From the NCBI GenBank assembly GCA_964410645.1, contig CAYPHV010000012.1, positions 1 to 34,090 of the forward strand: 34,090 bases of DNA. Direction: 5' to 3'. The translations under genes and the position numbers were made by a program. The notes below the pieces were generated by a model. That model was not told the DNA's origin and ran no database searches. It saw only the letters and a program-made list of their open reading frames with translations. How positions within the stretch are numbered: the stretch's first letter is position 1; each line of letters begins with the position of its first letter. Positions 16,588 through 23,210 of the stretch are shown here, one piece after another. The DNA comes from JALTBU01 sp964410645 (GTDB lineage Bacteria; Campylobacterota; Campylobacteria; Campylobacterales; Nautiliaceae).

Positions 16588-18294
16588 TTGATCAAAAATA
16601 TAAAGCAGTTTTTAAGTAATCCAAAAACAATAGAAATTTATAATATTTTAAATATAAATGATGAAGAAATAAAAATATTGCAGTTTATGCTTAAAAAATA
16701 TATAAACGGTATAGAGGATATAAAAGTAAGCGATATTTTACAGGAAATTTTTAATAGTGATAAGTTAAAAGCATTGGAAAAAATAGAGAATGTTATCCGT
16801 TTAATTAACGAAGGATGGGTGGTATACAGTTCAATAGGCGTAAAAACAAATGATTTAAGTATTTTGGAGATTTTCAACAGTTCTGTTTCTTTGTCTGTTG
16901 CTTTTTTAAAACTTGTTGAAAAAGGTTCTCTTGAACTTGTGATGCCTGATAATAAGCCTTATGCGGATCATCTGGAATATTTGCAGGATGAATTTTTAAG
17001 AATAGAGATATATGCCGAAATGGCAAATCTTAAAAACGATTATTCATATAAATCTTCGTCTATTAAAAGATTACAAAGCAAACTTAATGTAATTGAGAGC
17101 ACAATTAATGAAAGAATTAAAAAAACAGATATAGATTTGCCTGTTTTAAACTTTATAAAAGAAAATAAATTAAATGAAAAAGAAGAAATTTTATTCCTGG
17201 CGTTATTAAAAGAAGAATACACGTCTACAAATGAAAATGCAAGGGAGCTTAATTATCTTCTTAAATTAATAAGTAATGATGAAATAGACAGAATTAAAAA
17301 CAGAAGTCTGTTTGACGATAATTCAAAACTTGTAGGAGGCGGTATCTTTGATTATGATGAATTAATCGGGGCTTTTGGAGGATATAATAAAATCTTTTTT
17401 TTAAGCGAAGAAATACTTAATGAATTGATTTATCCCAGAAAAAAACATAAAGTTGAACTTATTGTTAAAGATACTATTTTTGATTTTGTAGAGCCTAAAA
17501 TAAATTTAAAGGATATAGTACTGCCTGAAAAGACAAAAGAAAATATTGATTTAATTTTAAAGCAGTCAAATAAAAAAGTAACTGGTTTACTTAAAAAATG
17601 GGGGGTAAAACAAAATAACAATATAAGCGGGAAAATTATTTTTTACGGTCCTCCGGGTACGGGAAAAACAATAACGGCTTATTCTATTGCAAAAGAGCTC
17701 AAAAAAGTTATTTTATCTTTGGATGCCAGCAAAATTCTTTCTATGTATGTAGGTGAAAGTGAAAAAAATGTCAGAAAAATATTTGATGAATATTATGATA
17801 TTTCGGAGAAATTAAAAAATAAACCTGTCCTTTTGCTGAATGAGGCTGATCAGTTTTTAAGCACCAGAATGACCGCAACTTTTGGCAGTGCGGATAAAAT
17901 GCACAATCAAATGCAAAATATTTTTTTGGAACAGTTCGAAAAATTTGACGGAATTTTAATTGCTACTACAAATTTGCTTGAAACACTGGACAAGGCATTT
18001 TCCAGAAGATTTGATAAAAAAATTAAGTTTGAAAAACCGAAATTTAAACAAAGACTTAGATTATGGGAGATAAAACTTCCTAAAAATGCCCAGTATGAAG
18101 AATATTTTAATGTAAAAAAATTGGCATCTTTTGAATTAACAGGTGCACAAATAGAATTGGTTATAAAAAACTGTGCATTAAAAGTGGCTTTAAGAAAAAA
18201 ACCCGTGTTTAAAATATCGGATTTTATAGAAGAAATAAAAAAAGAAAAAGAAAACGCCTTTGACGAAGACAAAGAATTGGGGTTTAAATGTTAA
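16588..18294 (+). CDS. AAA+ ATPase of unknown function, Cdc48/FtsH-like ATPase domain (568 aa)
   Basis: The C-terminal half is a classical AAA domain: Walker A GPPGTGKT (354-361), Walker B VLLLNEAD with Asn in place of the usual first acidic residue (N418, E419 kept), sensor 1 IATTN (458-462) and paired arginines SRRFD (R473, R474) for inter-subunit hydrolysis. The first 300 residues are helical, acidic and show no motif I recognise; an N-terminal substrate or adaptor domain is likely. It starts at TTG (16588), placed 5 bases after AAAGGAG; an ATG at 16584 is in another frame and gives only 11 codons. No protease domain or membrane segment is present. It resembles ATPases annotated only as AAA family in Campylobacterota; a chaperone or remodelling role is inference. 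Confidence 0.8.
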   Translation: MIKNIKQFLSNPKTIEIYNILNINDEEIKILQFMLKKYINGIEDIKVSDILQEIFNSDKLKALEKIENVIRLINEGWVVYSSIGVKTNDLSILEIFNSSVSLSVAFLKLVEKGSLELVMPDNKPYADHLEYLQDEFLRIEIYAEMANLKNDYSYKSSSIKRLQSKLNVIESTINERIKKTDIDLPVLNFIKENKLNEKEEILFLALLKEEYTSTNENARELNYLLKLISNDEIDRIKNRSLFDDNSKLVGGGIFDYDELIGAFGGYNKIFFLSEEILNELIYPRKKHKVELIVKDTIFDFVEPKINLKDIVLPEKTKENIDLILKQSNKKVTGLLKKWGVKQNNNISGKIIFYGPPGTGKTITAYSIAKELKKVILSLDASKILSMYVGESEKNVRKIFDEYYDISEKLKNKPVLLLNEADQFLSTRMTATFGSADKMHNQMQNIFLEQFEKFDGILIATTNLLETLDKAFSRRFDKKIKFEKPKFKQRLRLWEIKLPKNAQYEEYFNVKKLASFELTGAQIELVIKNCALKVALRKKPVFKISDFIEEIKKEKENAFDEDKELGFKC

Positions 18295-18309
18295 TTGAAC
18301 TAATATTCA

Positions 18310-18322
18310 TTACGTTATGTAA
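18310..18322. promoter_or_regulatory. Palindrome upstream of the nuo operon (possible operator)
   Basis: TTACGTTATGTAA is an inverted repeat (TTAC-N5-GTAA) in the 143-base gap between the AAA+ gene and nuoA, about 50 bases ahead of the first -10 candidate. It could bind a dimeric regulator, but it is a single short palindrome in A/T-rich DNA. Confidence 0.25.
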
Positions 18323-18361
18323 CAATTTTTTTATAAAAAGTTTCTAAAAAACAAATATTAT

Positions 18362-18400
18362 TATAATATTAATATATAATTAGGTATATTAGGTTATATT
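18362..18400 (+). promoter_or_regulatory. Promoter region of the nuo operon
   Basis: Four -10-like hexamers occur in 39 bases: TATAAT at 18362-18367 and 18375-18380, TATATT at 18385-18390 and 18395-18400. Any could start the roughly 9.4-kb nuo transcript. No -35 is evident. The rest of the gap (18295-18437) is A/T-rich and shows no other feature. Confidence 0.5.
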
Positions 18401-18437
18401 TTTTTTAAAATTTGATAATTTTTAAAAAGGAGTGTTT

Positions 18438-18776
18438 ATGAAAATCATTTTAATGTATGGTTCCGGTATTTTAGCCGGAATATTACTGTTATATTTTATA
18501 GGGATTATGATTGCTCCGTATAATCCGGGGGAAATAAAAAATGATCATTTTGAATGTGGTCTTTCGCCAAGTTCCAAAGTGCCGGGCAAAGCTAATTTTA
18601 ATTATTTTATTTTTGCAATTGCATTTATTGTTTTTGATATGGCGGGGTTATTTTTTTCACTGTTTGTTTTTGCAAATAATGCTGATTCTTTAAAATGGGC
18701 GCTAGTTTTTGGAATATTATTATTTTCAGCTATTACGATTAGCATGAAGGAGTATAGAAATGCTAAAAATTCTTGA
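18438..18776 (+). CDS. nuoA: Complex I subunit NuoA (112 aa)
   Basis: NuoA is a small three-helix subunit of the complex I membrane arm next to NuoH, near the quinone chamber. The three membrane segments are clear, and the loop with NPGEIKNDHFECGL (about 31-44) is the conserved NuoA stretch with its Glu-Cys-Gly; the second helix includes FAIAFIVFDMAGLFF. I chose ATG 18438 because AAAAAGGAG ends 5 bases before it; the in-frame GTG at 18432 lies inside that ribosome-binding site. The 3' end overlaps nuoB by 17 bases. It is the first gene of the nuo operon. Confidence 0.93.
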   Translation: MKIILMYGSGILAGILLLYFIGIMIAPYNPGEIKNDHFECGLSPSSKVPGKANFNYFIFAIAFIVFDMAGLFFSLFVFANNADSLKWALVFGILLFSAITISMKEYRNAKNS

Positions 18777-19233
18777 TTTTGTTAACTATGCAAGGAGTAG
18801 ATCTCCTTGGATTGTTCACTTTTGCAGTGGTTGTTGTTCGCTTGAGATACAGGCTGCAATGGGGCCAAGGTATGATTGGGAAAGATATGGATATATAATG
18901 ACTCCAACTCCAAGACAAGCTGATATAATATTTATTACAGGTTTAGTTAGCAAGAAAATTTTACCGGTTCTTCTTAGGACATATGAACAAATGCCAGAAC
19001 CCAGATATGTGGCTGCAATCGGTGCCTGTGCGTATGACGGAGGCCCATATAACGATTCACCCGCGGTTATTAAAAATATGACAGAAATTTTGCCTGCCGA
19101 TGTATTTGTGGCAGGTTGTCCTCCAAGGCCGGAGGCTATAATTGCCGGGCTGGAAGATCTTAAAGAAAAAATAAAAAGAGGTGAACCAAGTGCATCAAGT
19201 CAAGGTGGTCTCTGGAAACAAATGAAATTTTAA
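18760..19233 (+). CDS. nuoB: Complex I subunit NuoB, N2 iron-sulfur cluster protein
   Basis: NuoB carries cluster N2, the last [4Fe-4S] centre before the acceptor site formed with NuoD. The 157-aa product has the adjacent pair C25-C26, C90 (IGACAYDGG) and C120 (AGCPPRPEAI), the full N2 ligand set, and MTPTPRQADIIFITG typical of the family. The first motif is FCSGCCSLEI (21-30): the tandem Cys of complex I plus an extra C22, which makes it also look like the CxGC motif of [NiFe]-hydrogenase small subunits. The usual N-terminal extension is short. It starts inside nuoA and is followed 9 bases after its stop by nuoCD. Confidence 0.93.
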   Translation: MLKILDFVNYARSRSPWIVHFCSGCCSLEIQAAMGPRYDWERYGYIMTPTPRQADIIFITGLVSKKILPVLLRTYEQMPEPRYVAAIGACAYDGGPYNDSPAVIKNMTEILPADVFVAGCPPRPEAIIAGLEDLKEKIKRGEPSASSQGGLWKQMKF

Positions 19234-19242
19234 GGGATGGCA

Positions 19243-20892
19243 ATGGAAAAAATAAAAGATATTTTAAAAAATTATGAAAATGAATATATTGAAGATTATA
19301 AAAAAACATGGGTAAAAACTAAATTAAAAAATAAAGAAAATTTGCTTCCATTGGTAAAAGCATTAAAAAAAGAAGGGGTTAAAACATGCTCAACAGTTTC
19401 TCCTACGGATTTTATTGATGAAGATAAAATTGAAATGAATTATTTTTTAGAAGATTTGAAAAATAAAAGAAATATTTGGTTAAAAGTAGATTTGCCAAGA
19501 GAACTTGAAAATTGTGAAATTGATTCAATAACTCCGGAATTTCCAAGTGCAAATTGGCATGAACTTGAAGCTTATTCAACTTACGGAGTTAAATTTATCG
19601 GTCATCCTAATTTAAGATATTTTTTAATTTCTCCAGATTATTACGGAAAATTTCCTTTTAGAAAAGATTTTGACTGGAAGGCACATGAAAAAAATTTAAT
19701 AGAAAATATTAATACTATCAGTAAAGAATTTGCCGAAGAGTTTGATACAAATGAAAAAACAATTGAAAAAAGCAGTAGTAAAACTGTTTTGAACTGGGGT
19801 CCTACCCATCCGGCAAGCGGTCCTATGAGGCTGAAGGTATATACAAACGGAGAAATGGTAGAAAGAATAGAACCTGATATCGGATATGTATGGAGGGCAT
19901 TAGAAAATTTAGTCGAAAGAAAAGATTTTATAGGTGCAATTACAGCGGTTGAGAGAATTTGTTTTATGGATAATCCAAATCCTATGATTTGTTATTCTCA
20001 GGCTGTAGAAGAAATTGCCGGAAAAGAAATAACGCCTTTTGCCAAATATATGAGGGTAATTTTAGGTGAAACAGGAAGAATTGCATCTCATTTGGTTTCT
20101 GCCGGTGGATTTTTTGGAACAATGGGGCTTCAGACATTTTTAATGTGGAATTTGGATATAAGGGAATATTTTCTTGATGTTTTGGAAGATTACAGCGGAG
20201 CCAGAATTACAACCGCTTGTGTAGAGCCTGGAGGAGTCAGGTTTCCTTTAAATAATTATAAGTCATGGTTTGAAACAATAAATAAAGCGATTAATAAATT
20301 TGAAAAAACAAAATTTGATATTGAAGATATTTTTATAAAAAACCCTATTATGAGTGTAAGGGCAAAAGGAAACGGTATATTTTCCCTAGAAGATGTAGCT
20401 GAATATTATTTAGCAGGACCGGTTGCCAGGGCAAGCGGTGCTAAAATTGATGTAAGAATCGACGAACCTTACGCTGCTTACGATGATTTGGATATTGATT
20501 ATGTAACGTGTGAAAATGGAGACGCAAAAGATAGACTTTATATGCTTTATAAAGAAATTGTACAGTCAATCGATTTAATAAAACAGGCTATGAAAAAAAT
20601 TGAACTTGGAATTAAATCAGAAGAGATGAATCCCAAAAAAGATCATTTGGTTAAAATGCCAAGACGTATGCCAGCCGGTGAGGCTGTGACAAGGGTGGAA
20701 TGGGCAAGAGGTGAAATGCTTATGCATTTGGTTACAATGGATAAATCAACATCACCTTACAGGCTTAAAATCAAAGCACCCAGCGTAAATCATACAATGG
20801 TATTAGATAAATTAATTTCAGGAAAAACTCTTTCAGATATTCCGCTTCTGTATGGAAGTATGAATATATGTCAGGGTGATCTTGACAGATAA
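19243..20892 (+). CDS. nuoCD: Fused complex I subunit NuoCD with divergent active-site motifs
   Basis: A 549-aa fusion of NuoC (about 1-165, with WHELEAYSTYGVKFIGHP) and NuoD (about 180-549, with NWGPTHPASGP and RASGAKIDVR). NuoD normally forms the quinone site with NuoB. Here, numbering from the chosen ATG, ERICFMD gives C240-x-x-D243 where standard NuoD has RxDY, and the C-terminus has C543-x-x-D546 before the final DLDR. Group 4 [NiFe] hydrogenases have CxxC at both places. The quinone-binding Tyr (RxDY) is Phe241, and the second His of the GPQHPxxHG loop is missing. ATG 19243 is preferred, 6 bases after AAGGG; ATG 19237 directly abuts that site. It is the third gene of the operon; NuoE/F/G are absent after it. 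Confidence 0.92.
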   Translation: MEKIKDILKNYENEYIEDYKKTWVKTKLKNKENLLPLVKALKKEGVKTCSTVSPTDFIDEDKIEMNYFLEDLKNKRNIWLKVDLPRELENCEIDSITPEFPSANWHELEAYSTYGVKFIGHPNLRYFLISPDYYGKFPFRKDFDWKAHEKNLIENINTISKEFAEEFDTNEKTIEKSSSKTVLNWGPTHPASGPMRLKVYTNGEMVERIEPDIGYVWRALENLVERKDFIGAITAVERICFMDNPNPMICYSQAVEEIAGKEITPFAKYMRVILGETGRIASHLVSAGGFFGTMGLQTFLMWNLDIREYFLDVLEDYSGARITTACVEPGGVRFPLNNYKSWFETINKAINKFEKTKFDIEDIFIKNPIMSVRAKGNGIFSLEDVAEYYLAGPVARASGAKIDVRIDEPYAAYDDLDIDYVTCENGDAKDRLYMLYKEIVQSIDLIKQAMKKIELGIKSEEMNPKKDHLVKMPRRMPAGEAVTRVEWARGEMLMHLVTMDKSTSPYRLKIKAPSVNHTMVLDKLISGKTLSDIPLLYGSMNICQGDLDR

Positions 20893-20901
20893 GGAGAGAA
20901 T

Positions 20902-21873
20902 ATGGGTATATGGACAACACTTTTTTATATTTTTGTTTTTCCAGGATTTTTATTTTTGCTTTTTTGGGCTTTTTTTGTGTCTTATTTTTCAAGAAAAGTA
21001 TTGGCCAGAGTTCATAAAAGGGTAGGACCTCATTTTAACGGGCCTGCAGGAAGTTTGCAGACAGTATGGGATATTTCTAAATTATTAACAAAAGAATCTA
21101 TTACACCAAAATCGGCGAATCCTTATTTATTTAATATTATACCGATAATAGTGCCTTTTGTTGCTGCGCTTCCTGTAATTTTAATTCCCTGGAGTCCTCT
21201 AATTAATTATGGAAAAGGAATTTTGAATACAGAGTATGGTGTTTTAGGATTGGTTGTATTAATAGGTGTTGAGCCGTTTTTACTCTTTTTAACAGGATTT
21301 GGAAGTGATAATAAATATTCATTTTTAGGAGGTATGAGAGTTTTATCTCAAATGGTTTCCACGGAATCGCCGTTTTTTTTAGCGGCTTTATCGCCTGCAC
21401 TTTTGTTTGGAAGTATGAATCTATACGATATTATGGCAAGCAATACTTATCTTACAACTCTTATTTTACTTCCGGGAGCAATTATTTTTTTTATTGCTAT
21501 GCTTGGGGTTCTTGAACAGCCTCCTTTTAATGTTCCGGATGCAGAACAGGAGATTGTATATGGGCTTTATACAGAATATTCAGGAACTAATTATGTTTTG
21601 CTTAAAATTGCAGAATTTACTGAAATGTTAGTTGTAAGTGCCACTGCGGTTACGTTGTTTTTCGGAGGATATAGGGGAATATTTTTTGATAGTTTTTGGT
21701 GGCTGTTTTTTAAAATTATCTTAATAGCGATTTTAATAGTAGCTATCAGGGCGTCCAATCCGAGATTAAGGCTTGATCAAATGCTTAAATTTTGTTGGAG
21801 CTGGCTCACTCCTTTAGCAGTATTAAATTTGGTTTGGATTATTTTTGCCAAACTTTATATCGTAGGAGTATAA
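20902..21873 (+). CDS. nuoH: Complex I subunit NuoH
   Basis: NuoH is the membrane subunit that links the peripheral arm to the proton-pumping arm and lines the quinone tunnel. The 323-aa product has about eight membrane helices. Conserved loops are present but altered: RVGPHFNGPAGSLQTVWDI (40-58) stands for the usual GPNRVGPxGLLQPxAD, SQMVSTESPF (149-158) keeps the Glu, and QPPFNVPDAEQEIVYG (206-221) keeps the acidic PFDxPEAExEL loop, in a form closer to hydrogenase and Fpo-type membrane subunits. GGAGA precedes the ATG, 9 bases after the nuoCD stop. It is directly downstream of nuoCD where nuoE-G would lie in standard operons. Confidence 0.94.
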   Translation: MGIWTTLFYIFVFPGFLFLLFWAFFVSYFSRKVLARVHKRVGPHFNGPAGSLQTVWDISKLLTKESITPKSANPYLFNIIPIIVPFVAALPVILIPWSPLINYGKGILNTEYGVLGLVVLIGVEPFLLFLTGFGSDNKYSFLGGMRVLSQMVSTESPFFLAALSPALLFGSMNLYDIMASNTYLTTLILLPGAIIFFIAMLGVLEQPPFNVPDAEQEIVYGLYTEYSGTNYVLLKIAEFTEMLVVSATAVTLFFGGYRGIFFDSFWWLFFKIILIAILIVAIRASNPRLRLDQMLKFCWSWLTPLAVLNLVWIIFAKLYIVGV

Positions 21874-21874
21874 T

Positions 21875-22435
21875 ATGCTATTTCAAATAAGTGAAAAAAT
21901 TTTAAGGGTATTGAAAGCTATTAAAGAGCCAAGAAGTGCCGTATCAGATATCGCAAAACCAGCTCATAAATCTCCTATTGTCAGGGGAAGGCATGAAATT
22001 AGATATGATTTATGCACTGGTTGTGGCGCATGTGATAAAATATGTCCTGTTAATGCGATTAAAATGAAAAAACTGCCTATAAAAAGACCCAGTATGATAC
22101 CGGAGGTTAATTTAGGCGTATGTATTTTTTGTGGTCTTTGTGAGGATGTTTGTCCGGTAAAACCTCAAAAGGCTATTCATTTAAGCGGTGGGGATGCTGA
22201 AATGTTAACTGATGGAACAAACGAAGCTTTGGATAATTTTTGGGTAAGAGTTGACATTCCTGAGGAATGGATAAAGTCTAAAAAAAGAGAAGAAGAGGAA
22301 AAAGCCAGGAAAAAAGCCGAAATGTTGGCCAAGAAAAAAGCTGAAGCAGAAGCCAAAAAAAAAGCAGATAATAATATAAATAATGTTGAAACTGATAAAA
22401 AACCTGTCAAGAAAGATGAAGGAGAAACAAAATGA
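21875..22435 (+). CDS. nuoI: Complex I subunit NuoI, 2[4Fe-4S] ferredoxin-like, with long charged C-terminal tail
   Basis: NuoI passes electrons from the input module to N2 through clusters N6a and N6b. Two perfect motifs are present: CTGCGACDKICP (47-58) and CIFCGLCEDVCP (83-94). After about residue 130 the protein continues with a Lys/Glu/Ala-rich, coiled-coil-like tail (KKREEEEKARKKAEM and so on) to residue 186, which ordinary NuoI lacks. The start is one base after the nuoH stop, and the stop overlaps nuoJ by 4 bases. Since NuoE/F/G are missing from the operon, NuoI is the likely entry point for electrons or a docking site for a soluble donor; that is inference. Confidence 0.93.
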   Translation: MLFQISEKILRVLKAIKEPRSAVSDIAKPAHKSPIVRGRHEIRYDLCTGCGACDKICPVNAIKMKKLPIKRPSMIPEVNLGVCIFCGLCEDVCPVKPQKAIHLSGGDAEMLTDGTNEALDNFWVRVDIPEEWIKSKKREEEEKARKKAEMLAKKKAEAEAKKKADNNINNVETDKKPVKKDEGETK

Positions 22436-22899
22436 GTATTTTGATATTGGCTTTTGTAATCATACTAGCGGTTATGAGCTTGGTGCAAAAAAACACTGTT
22501 GCATCGATAATCGCCTTTGTTTCAATGATGTTTTTACTGGGAATATACTATATAATTTTAGGCGAAGAATTATTGGGGCTTTTCCAAATTTTTGTTTATA
22601 CGGGTGGAATTGTTGTATTAACATTGTTTGGTGTAACAGTGATAGGCCCAAAATTTCCTGAATTTAAAATAAGACCTTGGGCTGTTGCAACCGTTACAAT
22701 AGTTATTATAGGTTTATTGATTGTTCCTTTTTTACTTCCACATATGCATTATGTAGGAAAAGCTGCATCTTTAAAGGATCAAGCTAGAATATTTACAAAT
22801 TTTTATTCATTAAGTACAGTATTTATGGGCGTTGCAGGTGCAAGTATTTTGTATGGAAGTATTAGAATGCTTCATACCTTAAAATATGGAAAGGAATAG
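22432..22899 (+). CDS. nuoJ: Complex I subunit NuoJ
   Basis: A 155-aa integral membrane protein with five predicted helices. The third contains the conserved NuoJ stretch GLFQIFVYTGGIVVLTLFGV (about 46-65), whose pi-bulge helix couples quinone chemistry to the antiporter subunits. It starts within the nuoI stop (ATGA) and is followed by nuoK after 2 bases. Length is on the short side for NuoJ but complete. Confidence 0.92.
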   Translation: MSILILAFVIILAVMSLVQKNTVASIIAFVSMMFLLGIYYIILGEELLGLFQIFVYTGGIVVLTLFGVTVIGPKFPEFKIRPWAVATVTIVIIGLLIVPFLLPHMHYVGKAASLKDQARIFTNFYSLSTVFMGVAGASILYGSIRMLHTLKYGKE

Positions 22900-22901
22900 C
22901 T

Positions 22902-23210
22902 ATGGCAGAATTTTATATTAATGCAATTGCAGCTTTAATTCTTTTTGGAATAGGGTTATACGGGGTTACCAGTAAAAGTGATTTTTTAAAAATCCTTTTT
23001 TCACTTGAAATGCTTTTAAACGCGGTTATTTTGCTTTTGGCAAGCGGTGCATATTGTTTCGGCTTAACTAAAGGTCTTGCAGTTGCATATGTTATTATTG
23101 TTATAGCAACATTAGAGGCTGCTGCGGGAGTTTTGATATTTATTCTTGCAAATAGAATTACCGGAGAAATTATTCCGGATAATTTAGATAAGGCGGTGAA
23201 AGATGAATAA
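22902..23210 (+). CDS. nuoK: Complex I subunit NuoK
   Basis: NuoK is a three-helix, MrpC-like subunit of the proton pathway. The 102-aa product keeps the buried Glu of the second helix (FSLEMLLNAVILLL, about 33-46) and the Glu of the third (VIVIATLEAAAGVLI), the two charged residues needed for pumping. It is preceded by AAAGGAA and overlaps nuoL by 8 bases. Confidence 0.94.
   Translation: MAEFYINAIAALILFGIGLYGVTSKSDFLKILFSLEMLLNAVILLLASGAYCFGLTKGLAVAYVIIVIATLEAAAGVLIFILANRITGEIIPDNLDKAVKDE

Noticed and set aside
16584..16619. ATG one base after the AAAGGAG site, ahead of the AAA+ gene
   Set aside because: Gives only 11 codons before a stop and is too close to the ribosome-binding site; the TTG at 16588 has the right spacing and the correct frame.
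17907..18272. 121-codon minus-strand open frame inside the AAA+ gene
   Set aside because: Phe/Ser/Lys-rich shadow of the well-supported plus-strand gene, with no ribosome-binding site or family features.
19243..20892. nuoCD as a working [NiFe] hydrogenase large subunit
   Set aside because: Only two of the four Cys needed for Ni are present (CxxD, not CxxC), and the full set of NuoA/H/J/K/L/M/N places it with complex I.
22383..22661. 92-codon open frame overlapping nuoI and nuoJ
   Set aside because: It lies in another frame across the nuoI/nuoJ junction, has no conserved motif, and nuoJ in the correct frame (22432-22899) explains the region.
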